Positions 8,901-16,290 of a DNA stretch of 32,852 bases are shown piece after piece. Origin of the DNA: Deltaproteobacteria bacterium RBG_13_61_14 (lineage in GTDB: Bacteria; RBG-13-61-14); the NCBI GenBank assembly GCA_001797815.1, contig MGQK01000070.1:1-32852 (forward strand), written 5' to 3'. Each line of letters begins with the position of its first letter. Within the stretch, counting starts at the first letter, position 1. Under the pieces are notes generated by a model. That model saw only the letters and a program-made list of their open reading frames with translations. It was not told where the DNA came from and ran no database searches. The position numbers and the translations under genes were made by a program.

Positions 8901-8926
8901 GGGGCACCCCCCTTGCGGGTGCCCCC
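8901..8926. repeat. GC-rich hairpin (GGGGCACCC...GGGTGCCCC)
   Basis: GGGGCACCC pairs with GGGTGCCCC across a short loop (CCCTTGC). It looks like a second member of the GGGGC-type palindrome group seen 150 nt upstream. No downstream T-run is present. Confidence 0.55.
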
Positions 8927-9143
8927 GACCCTTCGCGGCGATGGTTCACGAGATCCGATTCCTCCTGCGCAGGCCACCTCGGAGGAAGCGGTAAAAGGGG
9001 CCGCGGGTATCGAAGCCGCGGAGTGCCCTCCCAAGTCAAAGATCAGAAGAATCTGGTCGTTAAAGGAAGAAAAAACTTCTTGACTTGGGCTTTCATAGAT
9101 GCCCCTACGAAGGAAAACTTAACCGGGAATCAGGGAATTTTCA

Positions 9144-9172
9144 TTGACTTGGCTCAGCGACTGGACTAAAAT
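9144..9172 (+). promoter_or_regulatory. Candidate sigma70-type promoter of the SPOR/nucleotide-sugar operon
   Basis: TTGACT (9144-9149) and TAAAAT (9167-9172) are separated by exactly 17 nt. The predicted leader to the ATG at 9266 is about 85 nt and ends in a GGAGGAAGCGAG ribosome-binding region. Confidence 0.6.
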
Positions 9173-9265
9173 TAGAGTTTAAGGAAAAGACAAGTGGAAC
9201 CGAGAGAAGGGGTCGTGGTGTCTGTTTGCTGAGGGAGGGGGACCGAAGCGGAAGGAGGAAGCGAG

Positions 9266-9919
9266 ATGAGGAACCTGCGGGATCTCAAGAGCCGGTATGA
9301 GTTTCAGTTGGATAACAAACAACTGGTGCTCCTCTTTGCCGGGATGGTGGTGATTCTCATCCTGGCTTTTATTTTAGGCACCTTGTTCGGCAAGAACCTG
9401 TATTCGATGAAGACCGGGGAAGAGGCCGCCCCGGCCGTGGCCGAACCCGCGCCGGAAGCGCCGGCACCCTTGGCCGCGGGGACCGCGGAGCCGGAGACCG
9501 GACCTGTCGTCATCGCTTCCCCGGAAGAACAGGAGAAGCAGAGATTGATGAAGGAGCTGGATGCCCAGAAGCTGCCCAGTGCGCCCCCGGCGCCTGCTGC
9601 CCCGGCCCCCTCGGCCAAAACCGAGGCTGCCTCCAAACCCGAGCCGGCGGCGGAGCCGATGCCGGCCCCGGTTTCGGGCGCGGGTTCTTGGACCATCCAG
9701 TTAGTGGCTTCCCAGAACCGTGAGGAGGCCGAGGCGCTGAAAAACAAGCTGCTCGAGAAGAAATACGACGCCTACCTGGTGAAGGTGGAGATCCCGGGCA
9801 AGGGGTTGTGGTATCGCCTGCGGGTCGGGCATTACCAGAACCGGGAGCAGGCGGACAAAGCGCTGCGCATCATCAAAGCCCGGGAGCCGCAGTATCAAGA
9901 CGCCTTCGTGACCAAATGA
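9266..9919 (+). CDS. SPOR domain-containing inner-membrane protein
   Basis: 217 residues. There is a short cytoplasmic N-terminus, one membrane helix (about 21-43, LVLLFAGMVVILILAFILG), a long Ala/Pro/Glu-rich linker (about 50-145), and a C-terminal SPOR domain (about 146-217) that begins SWTIQLVASQNREEAEALK. SPOR domains bind denuded septal peptidoglycan, so the likely location is the division site, as in FtsN/DedD-type proteins. A strong GGAGG motif precedes the ATG. Its TGA overlaps the rmlA ATG (ATGA), so the two are translationally coupled. This places a septal peptidoglycan-binding protein at the head of a nucleotide-sugar operon. Confidence 0.9.
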   Translation: MRNLRDLKSRYEFQLDNKQLVLLFAGMVVILILAFILGTLFGKNLYSMKTGEEAAPAVAEPAPEAPAPLAAGTAEPETGPVVIASPEEQEKQRLMKELDAQKLPSAPPAPAAPAPSAKTEAASKPEPAAEPMPAPVSGAGSWTIQLVASQNREEAEALKNKLLEKKYDAYLVKVEIPGKGLWYRLRVGHYQNREQADKALRIIKAREPQYQDAFVTK

Positions 9920-10980
9920 AGGGCCTGATTCTCAGCGGCGGCCGGGGCACCCGGCTGCGGCCCATCACCTATACCAGCGCCAAACAGCTCATTCCGGTGG
10001 CCAATCGGCCGATCCTGTATTACGGCCTGGAAGCGATCCGCGCCTCCGGGATCCGGGACGTGGGCATCGTGGTGGGCGAGACCCACGCCGAGATCAAGGC
10101 CGCGGTGGGCGACGGCCGGCGCTTCGGGGTCAAGGTCACCTACCTCCACCAGCCGGAGCCTTTGGGCCTGGCCCATGCGGTTTTAGTTGCCGAGAAGTTC
10201 CTGGCCGAAAAGCCCTTTGTCATGTACCTGGGCGACAACCTGATCAAGAGCGGGATTCAGCCGCTGGTCCAAGAGTTCCGGCTGAAGAAGCCCAACGCCA
10301 TGATCCTGCTCGCCCACGTGCCCAACCCTTCCCATTTCGGGGTGGCCGAGCTGAAAAACGGGCGGGTGGTCCGCCTCACGGAAAAGCCCAAGCGGCCCAA
10401 GACCGACCTGGCCCTGGTCGGGGTTTACATGTTTGACCGGCACGTGTTCCAGGCGGCCAAGGCGATCCGGCCCTCCTTTCGGGGCGAGCTGGAGATCACC
10501 GACGCCATCCAGTGGCTGGTGGACCGCGGCTACCGGGTGGTGCCGCACGTGGTCGAGGGTTGGTGGAAGGACACCGGCCGGGTGGAAGACATCCTGGAGG
10601 CGAACCGAATGGTGCTGGACACGCTGGAGAGCCGGATTCAGGGCCGGGTGGACAAGAAAAGCCGGGTCCAGTTCAAGGTGGTGATCGAAAAGGGGGCGCG
10701 GGTGGTGCGGAGCGTGATCCGGGGCCCGGCCATCATCGGCGAGGGCAGCCTGATCCAGGACAGCTACATTGGGCCGTTCACCTCGATTGACCGCGGCTGC
10801 CGGATCGAGCGCGCGGAGATCGAGCATTCGATCGTGCTCGCCCAGAGCACGCTCCGGGATATTCCCCAGCGCATCGAGGACAGCTTGATCGGGCGGGACG
10901 TGGTGATCAGCCGGAGCGGCGGCCGGCCCTCGGTGCTCCGGTTCATGGTCGGCGACGCCTCCCGGGTGGAGCTGGCCTGA
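9916..10980 (+). CDS. rmlA: Glucose-1-phosphate thymidylyltransferase (long form)
   Basis: 354 residues. Makes dTDP-glucose from dTTP and glucose-1-phosphate, the first step of dTDP-sugar synthesis. The N-terminus has the nucleotidyltransferase signature LSGGRGTRLRP, then SAKQLIPVANRPI and the YLGDNL metal-site region. The C-terminal third has hexapeptide-like repeats (GPAIIGEGSLIQDSYIGPFT), matching the long, about 355-residue RfbA/StrD-like class rather than the short about 290-residue RmlA. The ORF-track start at 9808 is wrong: the ATG at 9916 overlaps the SPOR stop by 4 nt and begins the conserved MKGLILSGG. It heads the rmlA-rmlC-rmlB set. Confidence 0.93.
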   Translation: MKGLILSGGRGTRLRPITYTSAKQLIPVANRPILYYGLEAIRASGIRDVGIVVGETHAEIKAAVGDGRRFGVKVTYLHQPEPLGLAHAVLVAEKFLAEKPFVMYLGDNLIKSGIQPLVQEFRLKKPNAMILLAHVPNPSHFGVAELKNGRVVRLTEKPKRPKTDLALVGVYMFDRHVFQAAKAIRPSFRGELEITDAIQWLVDRGYRVVPHVVEGWWKDTGRVEDILEANRMVLDTLESRIQGRVDKKSRVQFKVVIEKGARVVRSVIRGPAIIGEGSLIQDSYIGPFTSIDRGCRIERAEIEHSIVLAQSTLRDIPQRIEDSLIGRDVVISRSGGRPSVLRFMVGDASRVELA

Positions 10981-11008
10981 TCCTTAATGGCTGGAGGTTT
11001 TTGCGCTC

Positions 11009-11464
11009 ATGATTCAAGGAGTGGTAATCAAAAAGCTCAAGGTGATCCCGGACGAGCGGGGCCGACTGATGGAGATCCTGCGCAACGACGAGGGTTTTTT
11101 CAGCGGCTTCGGCCAGGTCTATCTGACCACCGCTTACCCGGGGGTGGTCAAGGCCTGGCACGCGCACCGCAAGCAAGTGGACAACCTCACCATCGTCAAG
11201 GGGATGGCCAAGTTTGTGCTCTACGACGGCCGGGAAGGCTCGCCCACCCGGGGCGAGATCAACGAGTTCTACGCGGGCGAGCACAACCCCATCCTGGTCA
11301 GCATCCCCACCGGGGTCTTTCACGGGTTCAAGTGCATCAGCTCCTCCGAGTGCCTGGCCATCAACATCCCTTCGGAAGTATACCGGGCCGACAACCCCGA
11401 CGAGATCCGGCTCGATCCCTACCGGTCCGAAATCCCTTACGACTGGTCCCGAAAGGACAAGTAG
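11009..11464 (+). CDS. dTDP-4-dehydrorhamnose 3,5-epimerase-like cupin protein
   Basis: 151 residues, shorter than classical RmlC (about 180). The cupin core keeps the WHAHRKQVDNL segment holding the likely catalytic His, the DGREG strand turn, and SIPTGVFHGFKC, equivalent to the SVPRGFAHGF region of RmlC. By family it epimerises dTDP-4-keto-6-deoxyglucose. The short, divergent form could instead be a 3-epimerase or a sugar 3,4-ketoisomerase-like (FdtA-type) enzyme, so I leave the symbol open. GGAGG lies 11 nt before the ATG. It sits between rmlA and rmlB. No rmlD (reductase) is found in the window, so the end product may not be dTDP-rhamnose. Confidence 0.8.
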   Translation: MIQGVVIKKLKVIPDERGRLMEILRNDEGFFSGFGQVYLTTAYPGVVKAWHAHRKQVDNLTIVKGMAKFVLYDGREGSPTRGEINEFYAGEHNPILVSIPTGVFHGFKCISSSECLAINIPSEVYRADNPDEIRLDPYRSEIPYDWSRKDK

Positions 11465-11494
11465 CCGGCCCCCTGGGGCTCTGGGCCGGAAGCG

Positions 11495-12577
11495 ATGAAG
11501 CTCTTAGTCACAGGCGGAGCCGGATTTGTCGGCTCCCATTTCATCCGTCTGGCGCTCACCGAGACCGGCCACGAGGTGGTGAACCTCGACGCCCTCACCT
11601 ATGCCGGCAACCTTGCAAATCTGCATGAAGTGGCCGATCATCCCCGCTACCGCTTCGTCAAGGGTGATATCCGCGACGCCAAGCTGGTCTCCCGGCTTCT
11701 CGCCCAAGGGATCGAGGCGGTCCTCAACTTCGCCGCGGAAAGCCACGTGGACCGGAGCATCGCCGACCCCGAGCACTTCCTGGCCACCAACTTCTTCGGC
11801 GCCGCGGTCCTGCTGGAAGCGGGGCGCGGTCTCAATCGCCCCGGTTCCGGCCGGGCGCTTCAATGCTTCGTGCAGGTCTCGACCGATGAGGTTTACGGGT
11901 CGCTCGGGCCGGAAGGCCGCTCGACCGAGGAATCGCCGCTCGCGCCCAACTCGCCCTATGCCGCGAGCAAGGCCGCAGCCGACCTGCTCGCGCGCGCCTA
12001 TCACCGCACCTACGGTCTGCCCGTGATCATCACCCGGTCCTCCAATAACTACGGGCCTTACCAGTTCCCGGAAAAGCTGATCCCGCTCTTTGTCACCAAC
12101 GCGCTTGGCGACCAGCCGCTGCCGCTTTACGGGGACGGGCTTTATTGCCGCGACTGGATCCACGTGGAGGACAACTGCCGGGGGATCCTGCTGGTCTTGG
12201 AGGAAGGCCGGCCCGGCCAGGTTTACAACATCGGAGGCAACTGCGAGATTAGCAACCTGGAACTGACCGAGCGGATCCTCAAGATTTTGAAGAAGCCCCG
12301 GCGGCTGATCCGGTTCGTGACCGACCGGCCCGGCCATGACCGCCGCTACGCGCTGGATTCAAGCAAGATCGAGCGGGAGCTGGGTTTCAGCCCAGGGATG
12401 GTTTTGGAGGACGGGCTGCGCGGGACCATCGCGTGGTATCGCGAGAACCCGGGGTGGTGGCAAAGCATCAAACAGGGCGAGTACCGGCGCTATTACCAGC
12501 AGATGTATGGCCGGCGGCTGAAGCCGGGCCGGGCGGCGAAGCGCCCGTCGGCCGCGGCCGGCAAGAGGAAGTCCTAG
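11495..12577 (+). CDS. rmlB: dTDP-glucose 4,6-dehydratase
   Basis: 360 residues; an extended short-chain dehydrogenase using NAD. Converts dTDP-glucose to dTDP-4-keto-6-deoxyglucose. Visible motifs are the Rossmann [10 protein letters not shown] at the N-terminus, the family-specific [14 protein letters not shown], the active-site STDEVYG (about 130-136), and the catalytic Tyr155-x3-Lys159 in [32 protein letters not shown] is also diagnostic of RfbB. The C-terminal about 20 residues are a Lys/Arg-rich tail without family counterpart that I recognise. GGAAG precedes the ATG. It lies 30 nt after the epimerase gene and is almost certainly co-transcribed with it. Confidence 0.95.
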   Translation: MKLLVTGGAGFVGSHFIRLALTETGHEVVNLDALTYAGNLANLHEVADHPRYRFVKGDIRDAKLVSRLLAQGIEAVLNFAAESHVDRSIADPEHFLATNFFGAAVLLEAGRGLNRPGSGRALQCFVQVSTDEVYGSLGPEGRSTEESPLAPNSPYAASKAAADLLARAYHRTYGLPVIITRSSNNYGPYQFPEKLIPLFVTNALGDQPLPLYGDGLYCRDWIHVEDNCRGILLVLEEGRPGQVYNIGGNCEISNLELTERILKILKKPRRLIRFVTDRPGHDRRYALDSSKIERELGFSPGMVLEDGLRGTIAWYRENPGWWQSIKQGEYRRYYQQMYGRRLKPGRAAKRPSAAAGKRKS

Positions 12578-12611
12578 CGTCCGGGGTGCGGGTTGGTTCC
12601 GGAAGGGAAGG

Positions 12612-13178
12612 ATGAGCGCCATGGTGAAAGAGAGTCACTGCAACTTTTGCGGCAAGGGCCAGAGCCAGGTGGGCCGGCTGTTCACCGGGCCGCCGGTGTT
12701 CATCTGCAACGAGTGCGTGGACCGGATGAGCGCGGCTCTGGACGGCCGGGCCGCGGCCGAGCGGGTCCGTTTGCGGGACGATTTGGAGCGGACGGTGGCC
12801 GAGAGCTTCCGCCGGATGGTGGCCAACCTGCACCTGGGCGAGCTGCACGAGAAGTATCAGCACCTGGTGAAGGTCAAGTTCAAGGAAGGGCCGGAGAGCC
12901 TGAGCTTCCAGGAGGTGTTTGAGGAGTTCAAGCGCGGGGTGGAGGAGGTGATTCCGGAGGACGACTACCAGACCCGTTACGACCTGGGCATCGCTTACAG
13001 CGAGATGGGCCTGTATGCGGACGCGCTCCGGGAACTGGGCCAGAGCCTGGGGCACGCGCTCGGGGCCAAAGACCATGCCCGGGCCCGGGAGGTCATGAGC
13101 GCGCTCTTGTTTGTGCCGGCGGAGGCCGAGCTGATGATGCAGGCCCTGGCCCGGGTCTTCCGGGAGGTGAACCCTTGA
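12612..13178 (+). CDS. ClpX-type C4 zinc-finger / TPR-like protein
   Basis: 188 residues. The N-terminus is a ClpX zinc-binding domain: [20 protein letters not shown], then CNECVDRM, giving C-x2-C-x18-C-x2-C with the same spacing as ClpX. No AAA+ ATPase follows. Instead there is a charged helical middle (about 50-100) and a C-terminal segment (about 105-185, with [20 protein letters not shown]) that looks like a TPR pair found in deltaproteobacterial TPR proteins. In ClpX this zinc domain dimerises and binds adaptors and substrates. Here it may act as a scaffold or adaptor, but that is inference. An in-frame ATG at 12621 is an alternative start. It lies between rmlB and ugd, and its TGA overlaps the ugd TTG. 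Confidence 0.82.
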   Translation: MSAMVKESHCNFCGKGQSQVGRLFTGPPVFICNECVDRMSAALDGRAAAERVRLRDDLERTVAESFRRMVANLHLGELHEKYQHLVKVKFKEGPESLSFQEVFEEFKRGVEEVIPEDDYQTRYDLGIAYSEMGLYADALRELGQSLGHALGAKDHARAREVMSALLFVPAEAELMMQALARVFREVNP

Positions 13179-14500
13179 ACCTGTGCGTGGTGGGAGTCGG
13201 CTACGTGGGCCTGGTGGCCGCGACCTGCCTGGCCGAGAGCGGCAACGACGTGGTCGCGGTGGACAGCGATGCCGGTAAGATCGAGCGGCTTCAGGCCGGC
13301 GAGATCCCGATTTTCGAGCCGGGCCTTTTGGAGTTGGTCGGCCGCAACCTCCGGGAAGGCCGGCTCCGCTTCAGCACCGGCCTAGCTGAGGCCGTGCCCT
13401 CGGCCGAGGTCATCTTCATCGCGGTGGGCACCCCGCCCGACCCCAACGGGGCCGCGGACCTGTCCGCCGTGTTCGCGGTGGCGGACGAGATCGGCCGCCG
13501 CCTCTCCGGCTACAAGCTGGTCGTGCTCAAGTCCACCGTGCCGGTGGGCACCGCCGAGAAAGTAGAGACGATCATCCGGGAAAGCGCGGGTGAGGGCGCC
13601 CCTGAGTTCGAGGTGGCATCCAACCCCGAGTTCATGAAAGAGGGCGCCGCGATTGATGACTTCATGCGGCCGGACCGGGTGGTCGTGGGCGTGGCCTCGG
13701 ACCGGGCCGCGGCCATCCTCCGCGAACTCTATGCTCCCTTTGTCCGGACCGAGAAGCCGATCCTGGTCATGGACCGCCGCTCCGCGGAAATGACCAAATA
13801 CGTGTCCAACGCCATGCTCGCCGCCAAGATCTCCTTTATCAACGAGATGGCTAACCTCTGCGAGCACCTCGACGCCGACATCAACGCGGTGCGCCGGGGC
13901 ATCGGCTTTGATTCCCGGATCGGCTTCCAGTTCCTCTTCCCCGGCATCGGCTACGGCGGCTCCTGCTTTCCCAAGGACGTGGACGCGCTCATCCGGCTCG
14001 GAACCGAGCACAACTACCAGGCCCGCATCCTGGCCGCGGTGCAGGCGGTCAACGCCGACCAGAAGCGGGCTTTGGTGGACAAGGTCCGCGGCCACTTCCA
14101 GAACCGCCTGCAAGGGAAGACCTTGGCCCTCTGGGGCCTGGCCTTCAAGCCCCAGACCGACGACATGCGGGAAGCGCCCGCCCAGGAGATCCTGCGCGAG
14201 CTTTTAGCGCTCGGCGCCCGCTTCCGGGTGCACGACCCGGTGGCCATGGCCGAGGCCAAGAAGCTCTTCGGCGAGAGCCTCACCTACTGCGACAACCCTT
14301 ACCAGGCCCTGGAAGGCGCTTCGGCGCTCTTGATCGCCACCGAGTGGAACGAGTTCCGCCGGCCCAATTTTTCCCGGATCAAGGAACTGCTGCTGGAACC
14401 GGTGATCTTCGACGGCCGCAACCTCTACGAGCCGGAGGTCATGGCCCGCTGGGGCTTCACCTATTACTCCATCGGCCGCAAGCCGGTGAACGAACCCTGA
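13175..14500 (+). CDS. ugd: UDP-glucose 6-dehydrogenase
   Basis: 441 residues. Oxidises UDP-glucose to UDP-glucuronate with two NAD+, supplying polysaccharide precursors. The N-terminal Rossmann motif is [16 protein letters not shown], a substrate-loop segment is [14 protein letters not shown], and the catalytic Cys264 lies in [10 protein letters not shown]. The C-terminal UDP-binding domain includes [18 protein letters not shown]. The start is a TTG whose last two bases are shared with the previous gene's TGA stop (TTGA), with GGGAGG about 8 nt upstream; no in-frame ATG precedes the GVGYVG motif. Length is typical for the family. Confidence 0.95.
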   Translation: MNLCVVGVGYVGLVAATCLAESGNDVVAVDSDAGKIERLQAGEIPIFEPGLLELVGRNLREGRLRFSTGLAEAVPSAEVIFIAVGTPPDPNGAADLSAVFAVADEIGRRLSGYKLVVLKSTVPVGTAEKVETIIRESAGEGAPEFEVASNPEFMKEGAAIDDFMRPDRVVVGVASDRAAAILRELYAPFVRTEKPILVMDRRSAEMTKYVSNAMLAAKISFINEMANLCEHLDADINAVRRGIGFDSRIGFQFLFPGIGYGGSCFPKDVDALIRLGTEHNYQARILAAVQAVNADQKRALVDKVRGHFQNRLQGKTLALWGLAFKPQTDDMREAPAQEILRELLALGARFRVHDPVAMAEAKKLFGESLTYCDNPYQALEGASALLIATEWNEFRRPNFSRIKELLLEPVIFDGRNLYEPEVMARWGFTYYSIGRKPVNEP

Positions 14501-14513
14501 TCCCGCTGGTCGC

Positions 14514-15134
14514 ATGTCCACCCGCGTCATCCTGGTCCGCCACGGCGAAACCCAGTGGAACCGCGAGCGCCGCTGCCAGGGTTTCACCGATGTCCCTCTC
14601 TCCGAGGTCGGCCTGGAACAGGCCGAGCGCCTCAGCCGCGCCCTCTCGCACGAATCCCTGGCCGCGGTTTTTTCTTCCGACCTGATCCGGGCCAGGAAGA
14701 CGGCCGAGATCGTCGCCCGGCCCCACCAGCTGCCGGTGCAGGTGGACGCGCGCCTGCGCGAGTTGAACCAGGGGATACTGGAGGGCCAGAACATGGAGGG
14801 CCTGCTCGCGCACCATGCCGAGCTGCTCAAGGCCTGGATGGCGGACCCGGCCCACACCCAGATGCCCCAGGGCGAATCGCTGCTCGAGATCCAGGCCCGG
14901 GGCTGGGCCGCGATCCGCGAGATCGTGGAGCGCCACCCGGACCGGACCATGGCGGTGGTCGCCCACAACCTGCTCAACGTGGCCGTGATCTGCCGGGTGC
15001 TGGACCTGGACCTCAACCACTTCCGCCGCCTCAAGCAGCACTCCAGCGCCATCAACGAGATCGAGTTCGGCCTTCACGGCGCCACTTTGATCCGCCTCAA
15101 CGACATCCATCACCTGGGCAACGATCACCGCTGA
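14514..15134 (+). CDS. Histidine phosphatase family protein (phosphoglycerate mutase-like)
   Basis: 206 residues. The catalytic motif LVRHGETQWN holds the phosphohistidine at about residue 10. The second conserved segment SSDLIRARKTAEI, a Glu in LNQGILEGQ and the C-terminal VVAHNLLN His complete the branch-1 histidine phosphatase active site. Specific substrate is unknown; relatives include sugar-phosphate phosphatases, CobC and cofactor-dependent mutases. Starting 13 nt after ugd, it is likely co-transcribed and could dephosphorylate a sugar phosphate of the pathway (inference). Confidence 0.88.
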   Translation: MSTRVILVRHGETQWNRERRCQGFTDVPLSEVGLEQAERLSRALSHESLAAVFSSDLIRARKTAEIVARPHQLPVQVDARLRELNQGILEGQNMEGLLAHHAELLKAWMADPAHTQMPQGESLLEIQARGWAAIREIVERHPDRTMAVVAHNLLNVAVICRVLDLDLNHFRRLKQHSSAINEIEFGLHGATLIRLNDIHHLGNDHR

Positions 15135-15159
15135 GGCCGGCGCCAAGCACTCTCCGTCC

Positions 15160-15936
15160 ATGACCATTCTCCAAACCCCGGCCCTGGTCCTCCGCACCAC
15201 CGTGCAGGCAGAGGCCGACCTCATCGTCTCCCTCTACACCCGCGAGCGGGGAAAGATCCGCGCCGCAGCCAAGTCCGCGCTGAAAAGCCACAAGCGCTTT
15301 CCCGGACAGCTCGAACTCTTCAACCACCTCGAAGTCTCGCTCCGGTCCTCCCGGCTCCCCGACCTGCCCCTGCTCGAACAGTCCCGCCTGCTCGATGACT
15401 TCCCACACCTCCGGCCCCATCTCGAAAAAGTGGCCGCGGCCAGTTTCCTGGCCGAAGTAACCGAGACCGCTTCCGGCGAGTTCGATCCCAACCCCGCCGT
15501 TTACCGCCTGCTCCTGCAAGCCTTCCGCCGGCTCGACCGGGAAGCCAGGCCCGAGCCGATCCTCTGGGCCTCCCTGCTCCGGCTGCTCGACCACCTGGGC
15601 TACCGGCCCGCGCTCGAGACCTGCGCCCTTTGTCAGCGGCCGCTGCCGGAGCGCGGCCTTTTCTTCAGCGCCGGCGCCGGAGGAGCGCTCTGCCCTGGCT
15701 GCGGCAAAAAGACGGCCCCGGCCGCCCGTCTCGCGAACTCGACCTTGCGCACCTTCCAGTCCGCACTGCGGCTCCCGCCCTCGCGGCTCAAGCGCCTCGG
15801 CTTTACCCAGAGCGTCTTGCAGGAGGCAGCCGCACTCCTCCCGGCCTACGCCGAATACCACCTCGGCCGGGAGTTGAAAACTTACCGCTTTTTGCGCGAG
15901 CTTTCCCGGCCATTTGATCGAGGAAAATTCGCCTGA
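15160..15936 (+). CDS. recO: DNA repair protein RecO
   Basis: 258 residues. RecO mediates RecA loading and strand annealing in the RecF pathway. The N-terminal OB fold begins with the typical ALVLRTTVQAEADLIVSLYT and the GKIRAAAKSA segment. The helical middle carries the LLRLLDHLGYRP signature, followed by a zinc site with CALC and CPGCG. It follows the histidine phosphatase by 25 nt on the same strand and may be read from the upstream operon. No adjacent partner genes such as era or glyQS are visible. Confidence 0.9.
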   Translation: MTILQTPALVLRTTVQAEADLIVSLYTRERGKIRAAAKSALKSHKRFPGQLELFNHLEVSLRSSRLPDLPLLEQSRLLDDFPHLRPHLEKVAAASFLAEVTETASGEFDPNPAVYRLLLQAFRRLDREARPEPILWASLLRLLDHLGYRPALETCALCQRPLPERGLFFSAGAGGALCPGCGKKTAPAARLANSTLRTFQSALRLPPSRLKRLGFTQSVLQEAAALLPAYAEYHLGRELKTYRFLRELSRPFDRGKFA

Positions 15937-15975
15937 CCTTTCTGAAATTTTTCATTGCATTGGAAAAATGAATAG

Positions 15976-16005
15976 TTGGGGTCAGACCCCAATTATTAGA
16001 TTAAG
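15976..16005 (+). repeat. Left direct repeat flanking the RAYT relic
   Basis: TTGGGGTCAGACCCCAA is an almost perfect dyad, followed by TTATTAGATTAAG. The same arrangement (GGGGTCTGACCCCAA, then ATGTTAGATTAAG) recurs at 16256-16284, in the same orientation on the other side of the transposase fragment. GGGGTCAGACCCC sequences are commonly seen beside RAYT-type transposases. Confidence 0.75.
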
Positions 16006-16043
16006 AGGTTGCTCTCCCGCTGGCTTTTTGCTACTATCTGGGC

Positions 16044-16264
16044 ATGGCGCGACCCTGGCGGATCCAATTTCCCGGCGCCGTCTACCACGTCACCGCGCGT
16101 GGCAACAGCCGCCGGGCCATCTTCCTGGAGGATGCCGCCCGATCCGGGTTTCTGGACTTGCTCGGTGCCGGTTCGAGTGGCGGCTTCGGGATGAAATTCT
16201 CAGTTACTATGGAAATACCCCCTCTTCCCAGTTCCGACGTTACCGACAGGTATTCGGGGTCTGA
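16044..16264 (+). pseudogene. Decayed REP-associated tyrosine transposase (RAYT, IS200-like Y1 family)
   Basis: The N-terminal start of a RAYT is clear: RPWRIQFPGAVYHVTARGNS followed by RRAIFLED, containing the first catalytic-domain strand (YHVTARGN). After about 40 codons the frame shifts. A C-terminal piece with LRDEILSYYGN and RRYRQVFGV then appears in another frame. Intact family members are usually 200-300 residues, so most of the enzyme, including the active-site tyrosine region, is deleted. The remnant is bounded by the GGGGTC(A/T)GACCCC direct repeats and cannot be active. Confidence 0.75.
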
Positions 16265-16284
16265 CCCCAAATGTTAGATTAAGG
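16256..16284 (+). repeat. Right direct repeat flanking the RAYT relic
   Basis: GGGGTCTGACCCCAA plus ATGTTAGATTAAGG, the partner of the repeat at 15976. Its end abuts the AGGAG Shine-Dalgarno motif (16282-16286) of galT, so the element now forms the immediate 5' leader of that gene. Confidence 0.72.
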
Positions 16285-16290
16285 AGAAAG

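Larger units (their letters stand above)
8677..9143. other. Palindrome-rich intergenic region
   Basis: No supportable gene; the two overlapping ORF-track entries cover repeats and have no family features. Besides the GC palindromes listed separately, it contains a perfect 10-bp inverted pair, CCCAAGTCAA (9030-9039) and TTGACTTGGG (9080-9089), enclosing about 40 nt with an internal GAAG/CTTC hairpin. This could be a structured element, but it lies upstream of the promoter at 9144 and so would not be in that transcript. Confidence 0.45.

Noticed and set aside
8718-9169. Two overlapping ORFs (121 and 115 residues) between the barrel and SPOR genes
   Set aside because: They are translated from palindromic repeats and the promoter region, have no recognisable domain, and neither has a good ribosome-binding site.
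9808-9915. Upstream extension of rmlA given by the ORF track
   Set aside because: It overlaps the SPOR domain codons out of frame. The ATGA overlap at 9916 and the conserved MKGLILSGG N-terminus support the shorter form.
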